Positions 1-8,827 of a stretch of DNA of 64,000 nt are shown piece by piece. Made by a program: the position numbers and the translations under genes. The notes beneath the pieces were generated by a model, which ran no database searches, was not told where the DNA came from, and saw nothing but the letters and a program-made list of their open reading frames with translations. Each line of letters opens with the position of its first letter. Positions within the stretch are counted from its first letter, which is position 1. Origin of the DNA: Anaerohalosphaera lusitana (GTDB lineage: Bacteria; Planctomycetota; Phycisphaerae; Sedimentisphaerales; Anaerohalosphaeraceae); contig NZ_CP019791.1 in assembly GCF_002007645.1 (NCBI RefSeq), forward strand, positions 868,001 to 932,000, in the 5' to 3' direction.

Positions 1-248
1 TCCTCACCCTCGTCCGCATCGTCCGTCAGATGCCCCACGTCCGTAATGTTCTGCACATACGTCAGACTGTATCCCAGATACCGCAGATACCGCGCGAGCA
101 CATCGAACGAAACATAGCTCTTCGCATGCCCCAGATGCGCATGCCCGTAAACCGTCGGCCCGCACACATACATCCCCACCCGGCCTTCCTGCACCGGCTC
201 AAATTCCTCAACCTGCCTCGTCAGCGTATTATAAAGTTTCAAACCCAT
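1..248 (-). CDS. cysS: Cysteinyl-tRNA synthetase, N-terminal part (cut by window edge)
   Basis: Charges tRNA-Cys with cysteine in the cytoplasm. Only the first ~82 residues are inside the window. The translation opens MGLKLYNTL and carries [17 protein letters not shown], which is the class I HIGH-type motif with the zinc-ligand Cys typical of CysS, followed by [17 protein letters not shown]. It is the last visible member of a minus-strand run hisC-hisB-ispF-cysS. A small repeat element separates it from ispF. The rest of the gene lies before position 1. Confidence 0.93.
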   Translation of the reverse strand, partial: MGLKLYNTLTRQVEEFEPVQEGRVGMYVCGPTVYGHAHLGHAKSYVSFDVLARYLRYLGYSLTYVQNITDVGHLTDDADEGE

Positions 249-317
249 TGAAATAACCTCAGTCAGTAACTTCTATCACTTTCAAACTTGTCATCGCGAA
301 AAGCGATTCAATTTTTT

Positions 318-353
318 GTCATTGCGAGGAGCGTAGCGACGCGGCAATCTCAA
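318..353 (-). repeat. Dispersed palindromic repeat, type A
   Basis: A copy of the element whose forward form reads about GAGATTGCCACGTCGCTTCG followed by CTCCTCGCAATGACA. Here it is in minus orientation, just after the ispF stop and before cysS. The arms ATTGC/GCAAT make it an imperfect palindrome. It is the same family as the larger clusters at 12.2, 14.7, 15.6, 25.1, 27-28, 30, 31, 46, 52.8, 54.7 and 57.2 kb. Confidence 0.85.
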
Positions 354-380
354 AGCCAACGCGTCCAGCAGTCCTTAACC

Positions 381-902
381 TCACGAATCCGCAAGCGTCC
401 GCTTCAGTCTTCGCCGCAGCAGCACGCTGACCGTCGACTCTATCGCCAGCCCTTCACCGACCGGCCCGAGGCCCTCGTTCGTCTTCGCCTTGATATTCAC
501 GTTATTAAAATCAGCACTCAGCAGACTCGCCACGCATCGCTTGATCTGACCCTTATAGGCCCCAAGCTTCGGCTCCTCCGCATGAATGATTACGTCAACG
601 TTCACAACCTCCCATCGCATCTCCTCCATCAGATCACGAACCAGCAGCACCAGAGCCTTACTGTCGATGCCCTTGTACTTCGCGTCCGTATCCGGAAACA
701 GCGTCCCGATATCGCCCGCGCACATCGCGCCCAGCACCGCGTCTATCACCGCATGCAGCACCACGTCGCCGTCACTGTGTCCGAGCAGTCCCTTCGGATA
801 CGGCACCTCGACCCCGCCAAGCTTGAGCTCCCTGTCAAGCACCAGCTTGTGGATGTCCGTCCCGATCCCGGTCCTGTACTCGTACTTCAGATCAAGATTC
901 AC
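381..902 (-). CDS. ispF: 2-C-methyl-D-erythritol 2,4-cyclodiphosphate synthase
   Basis: Converts CDP-ME 2-phosphate to ME-cyclodiphosphate in the MEP isoprenoid pathway. It is 173 aa, slightly longer than the usual ~158 because of the N-terminal lead-in. The metal-binding residues are in GTDIHKL (D16, H18) and in GHSDGDVVLHAVIDAVLGA (H50). The start overlaps the hisB stop by 4 nt (ATGA), indicating translational coupling. The partner genes ispD (about 11.6 kb) and ispH (about 54 kb) are elsewhere in this window, so the pathway is dispersed. Confidence 0.95.
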   Translation of the reverse strand: MNLDLKYEYRTGIGTDIHKLVLDRELKLGGVEVPYPKGLLGHSDGDVVLHAVIDAVLGAMCAGDIGTLFPDTDAKYKGIDSKALVLLVRDLMEEMRWEVVNVDVIIHAEEPKLGAYKGQIKRCVASLLSADFNNVNIKAKTNEGLGPVGEGLAIESTVSVLLRRRLKRTLADS

Positions 903-1480
903 AGCGTGCCCTTCGTACTCGGTATCTCCTTGCCGACGATCTTCGCAGCCGTACCGAACGCCTGACCGATCGCCTTGAATATCGCCTCGGCAATATGATG
1001 GCTGTTCGTTCCGTAGGGCACATTCACGTGCAGATTGAACCTGCCCGCATTCGTGAACGCCCGCAAAAATTCCTCGATCAGCTCCACGTCAAAATCGCCG
1101 ATCCGCTCCGTACGATACTCAGCGTTGTAAACGCAGAATGGCCGACCCGACAGATCCAGCGCCACGTTTGCCAGCGCATCCTCCATCGGCAGCGAAGAAT
1201 GTCCGTATCTCGCGATTCCCTTCTTATCGCCCAGCGCATCGTTAAGGCACTGGCCCAGGCATATCCCAACATCCTCGACCGTGTGATGCGCGTCCACCTC
1301 CAGATCGCCTTTCGCCTTCAGCGTCAGGTCTATCTTGCTGTGCTTCGACAGGTGCGCCATCATGTGATCGAAAAATCCCACACCCGTATCAACGTCGTAC
1401 CTGCCCGCACCGTCAAGGTTCATCTCGATGCTGATCTTCGTCTCGTTCGTCTCGCGTTTCAGTTCGGCTGTCCTGGCCAT
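899..1480 (-). CDS. hisB: Imidazoleglycerol-phosphate dehydratase
   Basis: Dehydrates imidazole glycerol phosphate to imidazole acetol phosphate in histidine synthesis. It is 193 aa, the normal monofunctional length, without the fused phosphatase of enterobacteria. Both manganese-binding motifs are present: HHTVED (H65, H66, E69) and SHHIAE (H161, H162, E165). It lies 2 nt after hisC and overlaps ispF by 4 nt, so the three are almost certainly one transcript. Confidence 0.97.
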   Translation of the reverse strand: MARTAELKRETNETKISIEMNLDGAGRYDVDTGVGFFDHMMAHLSKHSKIDLTLKAKGDLEVDAHHTVEDVGICLGQCLNDALGDKKGIARYGHSSLPMEDALANVALDLSGRPFCVYNAEYRTERIGDFDVELIEEFLRAFTNAGRFNLHVNVPYGTNSHHIAEAIFKAIGQAFGTAAKIVGKEIPSTKGTL

Positions 1481-1482
1481 AT

Positions 1483-2532
1483 CTATTCCTCGTTTCCTGT
1501 AATATCTTTCAACGCACCCAGAAGGGCGTCATTCTGCTCGGGCGTTCCCACCGTCACCCGCAGTTTATCTTTCAGCTTCGGCAGGTCGAAATATCTCACG
1601 AATATGTTCCGCCTTGCAAGTTCTTCGTATATGTCCTTCGCACTCGGCTTGCTTATCTGCGCCAGCACGAAATTCGTCGAGCTGTCCTCAACCGCAAACC
1701 CCAGCTCGCGCAGATTTTTCGTCAGCCGCTGCCTCTCCGCTACCACCTTCATCACGTTCGAACGAAAATAGTCCTGATCCTCTATCGCCGCCGTAGCCGC
1801 CTCTATTGCGACCGCATCCACGTTATAAGAATCCTTCACCTTCAGCAGCTCACCGATCAGCTCCGCCGACGCGATACAATACCCGAACCGTATACCCGCA
1901 AGCGAATAACCCTTGCTCATCGACCGCAGGATCATCACGTTATCCAGCTCCCGCACCAGTCCGACACAGTCCTGCTCGGCAAAGTCCGCATACGCTTCAT
2001 CCACCAGCAGCACCCCGTCCAGCCTCTCCGCAAGCTCGCCTATCTTCGCCGGCTCTATCTGCTTGCCGCTCGGCGCGTTCGGATTGCATATGATCGTCAA
2101 CGCTTCATTTGCGTCCGCCAGATTGTCGTAAAGCTCCTCGTCATCAAAATCAACCTCCCACGCGGCACAATCCTGGATATGTGCCAAGACCGGATACAGC
2201 GAATAAGTCGGTCCCGGAAAGATCACCGCCCGCTTCTCGTCGCAGAACGCCCGGAACGCGATCGTAAGCAGATCGTCCCCGCCGTTCGTGCACATGATAT
2301 TGTCCGGCTCCACCCCCAGCACACCGCTCGCTGCGATCCGGAACTTATCGCCCAGCGGCTGCGGATACCGTCTCAACTGCTCGGCCGTGATTCCGCGCAC
2401 AGCCTCCAGCACCCGCTCGGAAGGGGGGTAAGGATTCTCATTCGTGTTCAGCTTCACCACGTCCAGCCCCTCGGGCTGAAAACCCGGCGTGTACCCCTTC
2501 ATCCGCTCGATATTCTCGCGTACGTAGCTCAT
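1483..2532 (-). CDS. hisC: Histidinol-phosphate aminotransferase
   Basis: PLP enzyme that makes histidinol phosphate from imidazole acetol phosphate and glutamate. It is 349 aa. It has NTNENPYPPS near the N-terminus, NPNAPSG (about 150-156), VDEAYADF (about 177-184) and the PLP lysine K207 in RSMSKGYSLAG, all characteristic of class I/II aminotransferases of the HisC type. It is first in the hisC-hisB-ispF group, with a TATAAT-type promoter about 80 nt upstream. hisG of the same pathway is unlinked at 37 kb. Confidence 0.96.
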   Translation of the reverse strand: MSYVRENIERMKGYTPGFQPEGLDVVKLNTNENPYPPSERVLEAVRGITAEQLRRYPQPLGDKFRIAASGVLGVEPDNIMCTNGGDDLLTIAFRAFCDEKRAVIFPGPTYSLYPVLAHIQDCAAWEVDFDDEELYDNLADANEALTIICNPNAPSGKQIEPAKIGELAERLDGVLLVDEAYADFAEQDCVGLVRELDNVMILRSMSKGYSLAGIRFGYCIASAELIGELLKVKDSYNVDAVAIEAATAAIEDQDYFRSNVMKVVAERQRLTKNLRELGFAVEDSSTNFVLAQISKPSAKDIYEELARRNIFVRYFDLPKLKDKLRVTVGTPEQNDALLGALKDITGNEE

Positions 2533-2610
2533 AGCAATAATTTTGTCCCTGGAAAAATCTCAACCGTCCGCACCGAAACCGGCGCGCACACCGCTTTTGT
2601 AAACCGTTAA

Positions 2611-2639
2611 ATTATACGGCCTTACCGATGGTAATTAAA
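2611..2639 (-). promoter_or_regulatory. Putative hisC promoter
   Basis: On the minus strand a perfect TATAAT (2611-2616) is preceded after 17 bp by a weak -35 (TTTAAT, about 2634-2639). It sits about 80 bp before the hisC start, in the 221-bp gap after accD. The -35 match is poor, so this is moderate evidence only. Confidence 0.45.
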
Positions 2640-2753
2640 GTCTAATCCCGAAAAACTCACACCCCCGGCGGAGCGCACAAACAGCACTCCGCATATTTTT
2701 TCGGATTCACTTAGAATTGTCCGGCAGTGACGCTCAGCATGCCCCGCAGATGT

Positions 2754-3599
2754 CTACTTCTTGCCGCAGTAGTCCACCAGCCGGCTGATCTCCGCACGCA
2801 GGTCATGCCGACTGACGATCATGTCCACGAAACCGTGCTCGACCAGGAACTCCGACCGCTGAAAACCTTCCGGCAGCTCGACCTTGATCGTCTGATAGAT
2901 CGTCCTCGGCCCAGCAAACCCGATCAGCGCCTTCGGCTCTGCGATTATCACGTCACCAAGCATCGCGAAACTCGCCGTAACACCGCCCGTCGTCGGATCC
3001 GTCAGAACGGATATGAATAGCCCGCCGGCATCGTCAAATTTCGCCAACGCGGCACTGGTTTTCGCCATCTGACCCAGCGAAACGACACCCTCATGCATCC
3101 TCGCTCCGCCCGAGCTGCTCACAACCACCAGCGGCAGGTCCTCTTCCAGCGCCTGATCCACAGCCGCACATAGCTTCTCGCCTACCACCAGGCCCATGCT
3201 CCCGCCCAAAAAATTGAAGTTCATCACAGCCAGCATAACACCGCGGCCGCGAATATAACCCTTGCCGCAGATCATGGCCTCGTTACCGACCCCCTTGTTA
3301 CGGTCCTTTTCCAGCCGGTCCTTGTAATTGTTGCCCTTCCACGCGAAATTCAGCGGATCATCCGATGCCAGATCGCTGCAAAGCTCCTCGAACGCCCCGT
3401 CATCCACGAGCTGATTCACACGGGTCCACCCGTCCACGCGGAAATGGTGCTCGCACTTCGGACAAACACCCATATTCTTGTCCACTGTTTTGCGAAACAG
3501 CATTTCCTTGCAGGAAGGACACGCAAGCCAAAGCCCCTCGGGCATTTCCTTCCGGGGTTTCAGAGAATAACCATCCCAGGATTTGGTCTTTTTAGCCAT
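2754..3599 (-). CDS. accD: Acetyl-CoA carboxylase carboxyltransferase subunit beta
   Basis: Beta half of the carboxyltransferase that moves CO2 from carboxybiotin to acetyl-CoA, the first step of fatty acid synthesis. It is 281 aa. The N-terminal zinc ribbon is intact (C27, C30, C46, C49 in ACPSC and VCPKCEHH), followed by the crotonase-like core with VVVSSSGGARMHEG and LTDPTTGGVTASFAMLGD. A GGGAGC ribosome site precedes the ATG. accA is not nearby. Confidence 0.97.
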   Translation of the reverse strand: MAKKTKSWDGYSLKPRKEMPEGLWLACPSCKEMLFRKTVDKNMGVCPKCEHHFRVDGWTRVNQLVDDGAFEELCSDLASDDPLNFAWKGNNYKDRLEKDRNKGVGNEAMICGKGYIRGRGVMLAVMNFNFLGGSMGLVVGEKLCAAVDQALEEDLPLVVVSSSGGARMHEGVVSLGQMAKTSAALAKFDDAGGLFISVLTDPTTGGVTASFAMLGDVIIAEPKALIGFAGPRTIYQTIKVELPEGFQRSEFLVEHGFVDMIVSRHDLRAEISRLVDYCGKK

Positions 3600-3916
3600 A
3601 TTAAAATCTGCTCCCGGACATCAAAAACCGCCTTCAGCACGCTTCAACCTGCAAAAAGCCCGGGACCATCTCCTTTTAACTCAAACTTCTGTCAGCTTCA
3701 CGCCGGCAAAATCCAAATTCCGCCGAAAACGCCATTTACTCAACTGCACCCTCACCGCTCGAAGGCGCAAATTCAGTTCAATCGTTGTTTTCCACTAGTT
3801 CCAGAATGGCCCGCGATTTTATCATAACCGCAGTCGGATGACCAGCCCATCTTTACATTTTTAGACGTAAAAATCGACCGTATAAATCCTTCGAGGTCTT
3901 TCTATAGAGCCTCCGC
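3600..3916. other. Intergenic region between rpe and accD
   Basis: 317 bp without a convincing gene. Short frames here have no recognisable content. A TTATGATAAAAT stretch on the minus strand (around 3820) could be an accD -10 region, but no clear -35 was seen. Confidence 0.4.
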
Positions 3917-4615
3917 TCACTTGCCCAGCCGCGATTTTGCCTCTTCCGCTGCGTCCAGCATATAACGTATCGCCTTTGCACGATTGGACTTACCGAAAAC
4001 AGCACTGCCCGCCACAAAAGTATCCGCTCCGAACCCGACCACCTCCGGCACAGTTTCCGGACTGATCCCACCGTCAACCTCGATTCGAATGTTCGGCCCG
4101 ACGATCTCGCGTATCGTCACGATTTTTTTCGCAGCCGCAGCAATATACTCCTGTCCGCTGAATCCCGGATGCACCGTCATCACCAGTACCATATCACAAA
4201 GCGGTGCGACTTTCTCCACAGTCTCCACGGGCGTCTCCGGATTCAGCGTAACACCGCAGGTTGCCCCAAGCCCGTGCAGATACTTTATAAACTCAGCAGG
4301 ATCGTCGACTACTTCCACATGAAATGTAATATGATCCGACCCCGCATCAACGAACGGCTTCGCATATTTCTCCGGATTCGTTATCATCAAATGCGTATCG
4401 AACACCATATCCGTATGCTTCCGCATTTTCGCCACCACCGGCGGCCCGAAAGTCAGATTCGGCACAAAATGCCCGTCCATCACATCCAGATGCAGCATGT
4501 TCAAACCCGCAGCCTCAACCTCTTTGATCTCAGACTGCAGATTTGAAAAATCTCCCGACAAGATCGAAGGCGAAACCTCAAAACTGCCCACCTCAGGTAA
4601 TCTCTTTCTAGCCAT
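3917..4615 (-). CDS. rpe: Ribulose-phosphate 3-epimerase
   Basis: Interconverts ribulose 5-phosphate and xylulose 5-phosphate in the pentose phosphate pathway. It is 232 aa and a TIM barrel. Signature segments are SPSILSGDF, LHLDVMDGHFVPNLTFG (metal His/Asp), MTVHPGFSGQ and IEVDGGISPETV. It is downstream of pgk but separated from it by a strong terminator, so it probably has its own promoter. Confidence 0.96.
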   Translation of the reverse strand: MARKRLPEVGSFEVSPSILSGDFSNLQSEIKEVEAAGLNMLHLDVMDGHFVPNLTFGPPVVAKMRKHTDMVFDTHLMITNPEKYAKPFVDAGSDHITFHVEVVDDPAEFIKYLHGLGATCGVTLNPETPVETVEKVAPLCDMVLVMTVHPGFSGQEYIAAAAKKIVTIREIVGPNIRIEVDGGISPETVPEVVGFGADTFVAGSAVFGKSNRAKAIRYMLDAAEEAKSRLGK

Positions 4616-4641
4616 ATATATCGCTCCGGCAGGGGGATAAC

Positions 4642-4676
4642 AAAAAACCAGACAGAACCCGCGAGCCCTGCCTGGT
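4642..4676 (-). terminator. Rho-independent terminator after pgk
   Basis: Minus-strand hairpin with arms ACCAGGCAG / CTGTCTGGT followed by six T, between the pgk stop and the rpe start. Confidence 0.75.
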
Positions 4677-4702
4677 CAGTATTGATATTCAAATTCTCTC
4701 GG

Positions 4703-5941
4703 CTACTTGTCCTCGAGAATGCTGAAAACCTTGAACTTCTTGCCTTCGAGGAATTCCAGGCTCGCGCCGCCGCCGGTACTGACGTGGCTTACCTTGTCCT
4801 CGAGACCCATACCGATAACAGCACTCGCGCTGTCACCGCCGCCGATGATGCTCCTCGCGCCCTGCGAAGTAGCATCAGCAACCGCCCGTGCGACAGCCTT
4901 GGTACCCTTATCGAACGGCTCCAGCTCGAATACGCCCATCGGACCGTTCCATACGATCGTCTTTGCGTTTTTGAGCTTGTCCGCGAACAATTCCTGTGTC
5001 TTGGGCCCGATGTCGACGCCTTCCCAGTCGTCCTCGATATCGCCCTCGACTACCTTGTTCTCAGCATGCGCCTTGAACTCCTGCGCGACTACCGTATCAA
5101 CCGGCAGAAGAATATCGCAGCCGACTTCCTTGGCTTCCTCGACAAGTGTGCTGGCCTTCTCGACGAAATCATCCTCGCACAGACTCTTGCCGATCTTGTT
5201 GCCCTTGGCTTTTGCGAATGTATACGCCATCGCTCCGCCGATCAGGATCGTATCGACTTTGCGCATCAGGTTCTCTATCACGCCGATCTTATCCGAAACC
5301 TTCGCACCGCCCAATATAGCGACAAAAGGCTTCTCAGCCGCTTCAACGGTGTCGCCGAGGAACTTGATTTCCTTCTCGATCAAAAATCCGCTTACCCTCG
5401 GCTTGTCTTCCATCATGCACGGAACGGTATACATCGAAGCGTTGTCCCTGTGTGCCGTACCGAAAGCATCGCAGACATAGGCATCCGCCAGCTTAGCGAT
5501 CTGCTTTGCGAAATCGTCCTTCGCCTTACGCAGCTCGGCGTCTTCCTTCGCAGCCTTGTCCTTGATCGTCTCTTCCTTGTGGAACCGCAGGTTTTCCAGC
5601 AGCATTACGTCGCCGTCCTTGAGTCCCGCAGCCTTCTGCTCGACCTCTTCGCCGATGCAGTCGCCGGCAAAAACAACGTCCTTGCCCAGCAACTCGCTCA
5701 GTCTTTTCGCAACCGGAGCAAGAGAGAACTTGTCGTTCCGCTCACCCTTGGGCCGACCCAGGTGACTCATAAGTATAAGCGATCCGCCTCCGTCCAGCAC
5801 GTGCTTGATCGTCGGCAGAGCTTTTGTAATTCTCGCATCATTCGTAATGTTGCCGTTATCATCCAGCGGCACATTGAAATCGCAGCGCATCAGGACCTTC
5901 TTGCCCTGCACATTGATATCTGCAACTGTCTTCTTGGCCAT
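4703..5941 (-). CDS. pgk: Phosphoglycerate kinase
   Basis: Glycolytic enzyme that makes ATP from 1,3-bisphosphoglycerate. It is 412 aa from the start used here. Motifs: VLMRCDFNVPLDDNG, MSHLGRPKG, ILGGAKVSDKIGVI, WNGPMGVFE and the C-terminal GGGDSASA loop. The frame is open 30 nt further upstream, but the ATG at 5941 (MAKKTVADI) has AAGGCGG at the right distance and matches family N-termini. It follows gap with a terminator between them. Confidence 0.96.
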   Translation of the reverse strand: MAKKTVADINVQGKKVLMRCDFNVPLDDNGNITNDARITKALPTIKHVLDGGGSLILMSHLGRPKGERNDKFSLAPVAKRLSELLGKDVVFAGDCIGEEVEQKAAGLKDGDVMLLENLRFHKEETIKDKAAKEDAELRKAKDDFAKQIAKLADAYVCDAFGTAHRDNASMYTVPCMMEDKPRVSGFLIEKEIKFLGDTVEAAEKPFVAILGGAKVSDKIGVIENLMRKVDTILIGGAMAYTFAKAKGNKIGKSLCEDDFVEKASTLVEEAKEVGCDILLPVDTVVAQEFKAHAENKVVEGDIEDDWEGVDIGPKTQELFADKLKNAKTIVWNGPMGVFELEPFDKGTKAVARAVADATSQGARSIIGGGDSASAVIGMGLEDKVSHVSTGGGASLEFLEGKKFKVFSILEDK

Positions 5942-6046
5942 TTTATTTATCCGCCTTCCCGAAAAATTCAAATGTTTATCGAAGTGGCATCCAGACTTTC
6001 AGATCCGCGGGCTCTCACAAAGACATCGAGTCCGCGACATTCATAA

Positions 6047-6083
6047 AACAAAACGGGCCTGCTCACCTTCGCGAACAGGCCCG
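6047..6083 (-). terminator. Rho-independent terminator after gap
   Basis: Minus-strand hairpin CGGGCCTGTTCGC...GAGCAGGCCCG followed by TTTTGTTTT, 13 bp after the gap stop. It should limit read-through into pgk. Confidence 0.85.
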
Positions 6084-6095
6084 GAAATTACGCCA

Positions 6096-7112
6096 TTACA
6101 TCTTAGCGATCTTTTCGATGATATCAACAGTACGGCAGGAGTAGCCCCACTCGTTGTCGTACCAGCTAATGATCTTGACGAGGTTCTCGCCCATCTTCAT
6201 GGTCGACAGACCGTCGAAGATGCTCGAATGCGGGTCGCCGATGATGTCGCTGCTTACGATCGGATCTTCTGTGTATGCCAGAATACCCTTGAGCTCGCCC
6301 TCAGCAGCCTTCTTGATAGCGGCATTGACGTCTTCGATAGAAGCGTCTTTGTCCAGCTCAGCTACCAGGTCCACACAACTGCCCGTCGGTACTGGTACGC
6401 GAAGTGCCATACCGTCCAGCTTGCCGTTCAGATCCGGGATAACCTTACCAACTGCCTTAGCGGCACCGGTCGTCGTCGGGATGATGTTCAGTGCAGCAGC
6501 ACGCGACCTGCGCATATCGCTGTGGATCATGTCCAGTACGTTCTGGTCGTTCGTGTAACCGTGAACAGTTGTCATTACGCCGCGCTTGATACCGAAAGAA
6601 TCGTTCAGAACCTTCGCTACAGGTGCAAGACAGTTAGTCGTGCAGCTTGCGTTCGATACGCATTTGGCGTCAGCAGTGAGCGTGTCATCATTTACGCCCA
6701 GTACGACTGTCGCGTCGATGTCATCCTTAGCAGGTACGGTCAGAACGACCTTCTTAGCGCCCGCCTTGAGGTGGTCGCCATAGCCGCCCTTGTCCGAAGA
6801 CTTCGTGCGGAAGATACCGGTGGATTCGACTACAACGTCGACACCCATATCGCCCCATGGCAGTTCCGCGGGATTCTTGATCGCGGTAACCTTGATCTTC
6901 TTGCCGTTGATCACGATGCTGTCGCCTTCGACACTGACGTCGCCGTCCCATTTGCCGAAGTTGGTGTCGTACTTGAAAAGGTGAGCAAGACTCTTGGCAG
7001 GTGCCAGGTCGTTGATTGCTACCAGTTCTGCGTCACCAGCTCTCTCGATGATAATTCTCGCTACGGCTCTGCCGATACGACCAAAGCCATTAATTGCAAC
7101 TTTAGTTGCCAT
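6096..7112 (-). CDS. gap: Glyceraldehyde-3-phosphate dehydrogenase, type I
   Basis: NAD-dependent oxidation and phosphorylation of glyceraldehyde 3-phosphate. It is 338 aa. The Rossmann start [11 protein letters not shown], catalytic C157 in SNASCTTN and H184 in [10 protein letters not shown] are all present, as is [10 protein letters not shown] near the C-terminus. The gene has its own consensus-like promoter and a strong terminator, followed by pgk. Confidence 0.97.
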   Translation of the reverse strand: MATKVAINGFGRIGRAVARIIIERAGDAELVAINDLAPAKSLAHLFKYDTNFGKWDGDVSVEGDSIVINGKKIKVTAIKNPAELPWGDMGVDVVVESTGIFRTKSSDKGGYGDHLKAGAKKVVLTVPAKDDIDATVVLGVNDDTLTADAKCVSNASCTTNCLAPVAKVLNDSFGIKRGVMTTVHGYTNDQNVLDMIHSDMRRSRAAALNIIPTTTGAAKAVGKVIPDLNGKLDGMALRVPVPTGSCVDLVAELDKDASIEDVNAAIKKAAEGELKGILAYTEDPIVSSDIIGDPHSSIFDGLSTMKMGENLVKIISWYDNEWGYSCRTVDIIEKIAKM

Positions 7113-7235
7113 AGTTCTTACTCCTTATATAACAGTTCGAACTAAATAAAAAATTTCTCTTTCAGAAGCCGCTTCAACCCAAATGTCAAAACAACTCCTA
7201 CCCGTCTACCTTACGTGCAGACATAAACAGGCCGT

Positions 7236-7264
7236 ACTTTATGAGACATCGCCCACCTTGTCAA
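7236..7264 (-). promoter_or_regulatory. gap promoter
   Basis: On the minus strand TTGACA (7259-7264) and TAAAGT (7236-7241) are separated by exactly 17 bp. They lie about 125 bp before the gap start. Confidence 0.75.
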
Positions 7265-7369
7265 GGCTATAAATGCCATTTGTATCAGTACTGAAACCCA
7301 CATAATCCCCAATCGATCGCAAATCTATCAAACCGCACCCCTCCAAAGCTTTAGACCTGCCTGCTTCTG

Positions 7370-8800
7370 TCACTTTTGTCCCGCTCTATCCATCTCAACC
7401 CGCAAAACCCGCCTCGTATCCGCCCGCACCTTCGCCTTTTCGCTCGCCCGCAAAGGCCCGACCCACAGAATATCGCCCTCGCTGTCCTCAAAAACAACTA
7501 CCTCTCCCCGCTCCCGCTCGTTCGCCTTCAGATCCGTCAAAAACTTGCCCACCTTCTTCACCCCTCGCCCCCAGATCGGTCGAAACCTGTCCCCATCCTC
7601 CCGACACCGCACCATGATCTCCCCCTCGACCCTGTCCGCATCGAAATACTCTACCCGCCGATCAGCATTACCCTCCACCGCCGCCATATCGACCTCATCC
7701 GCCCCCAGCACCTCCGCCCTGATCTCCCATATCCCAAATTGCGTAACTCCCTCCACCGCAAGCACTTGTCTCGCCGGATGCACAGCCTCCCTCTGTTCTC
7801 TCACCTTCCCGAAAACGACCATATCCCCCTCGCTCACCACCTCATACCCGCCCGGCAGTTCGATCCGCCCGCTCGCATTCCCAGCTAGCTCAAAAATGCT
7901 CTCATAATGCACCCGCGTAATATCCCTCTCCCCGCACCCGATCCGCACGATCGCCCGCCGCGCCACCGCCTGCCGCACCCCCCGCGTCAACTCCGCAAAC
8001 CCCGCGCGATCCATCACCACCCGATCCCCGCTCTCGGCCCGCACGATCCGCCCCCAGCACCGCTTCGCCTCCCGCTCAATCCGCTCCGTCATCCCCCGCG
8101 CCGCCGTACTGAGCCCGAACAGCTCCCGCACCAGATCCCCCTCACTCTCCGCCTCCAGCCCCGGCAAAACCGCGTGCCGGATTCTGTTCCGCGTATAAAC
8201 CAGCTCATCATTCGTATGATCGTGCCGCCACTCAACCCCCTTATCAGTACAGTAATCCACGATTTCCCGCCTCCGCACGCACAGCAACGGCCGCACATAA
8301 CGCCTACCCGACCCAAATACCTTCCTCGGCCATATCCCGCCCAGGCCCCGATACCCCGTCCCCCGCATCAGCCGATGCACCACCGTCTCCGCATTGTCAT
8401 CCATATGATGCGCCGTCGCGATCAATCCGCACCCCAGTTCATCCGCCATCCGCCCCAGCCCCTCCATCCTCAGCCGCCTCGCCGCCGTCTCCGTAGAAAC
8501 CCGGTGTTTTTTCGCATGACCCACCGTATCCACCGACTCGCTCCGCACCTCAACCCCCATCCGCTCCGCCAATACTTTTACGAACGCCTCGTCCCCGTCC
8601 GACGCCGCCCCCCGCAGATTGTGATTGACATGCCCGACCGCAACCTCAAACTCCGCTCCCTCATCCCGCATCGCCTGGAGAACCCGCAAAAGCGCAACCG
8701 AATCCGCACCCCCCGAAACCGCCGCCAGCACTCGCTCACCGGCCCCGATCAGCCCCTCCGACCGCACAAAATCCGCAATTTTACGCTCAAATTCGTTCAT
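7370..8800 (-). CDS. tilS: tRNA(Ile)-lysidine synthetase
   Basis: Adds lysine to C34 of the tRNA-Ile with CAU anticodon so that it reads AUA. It is 476 aa, a full-length form. The PP-loop is SGGADS (S29-S34). A TilS substrate-binding middle region and C-terminal domain (EDGDRFRPIWGRGVKKVGKF...) follow. It lies 27 bp after the SGNH hydrolase on the same strand, so co-transcription is likely. Confidence 0.93.
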   Translation of the reverse strand: MNEFERKIADFVRSEGLIGAGERVLAAVSGGADSVALLRVLQAMRDEGAEFEVAVGHVNHNLRGAASDGDEAFVKVLAERMGVEVRSESVDTVGHAKKHRVSTETAARRLRMEGLGRMADELGCGLIATAHHMDDNAETVVHRLMRGTGYRGLGGIWPRKVFGSGRRYVRPLLCVRRREIVDYCTDKGVEWRHDHTNDELVYTRNRIRHAVLPGLEAESEGDLVRELFGLSTAARGMTERIEREAKRCWGRIVRAESGDRVVMDRAGFAELTRGVRQAVARRAIVRIGCGERDITRVHYESIFELAGNASGRIELPGGYEVVSEGDMVVFGKVREQREAVHPARQVLAVEGVTQFGIWEIRAEVLGADEVDMAAVEGNADRRVEYFDADRVEGEIMVRCREDGDRFRPIWGRGVKKVGKFLTDLKANERERGEVVVFEDSEGDILWVGPLRASEKAKVRADTRRVLRVEMDRAGQK

Positions 8801-8827
8801 CTATACCGCATCGCAGCCTACCTGGCC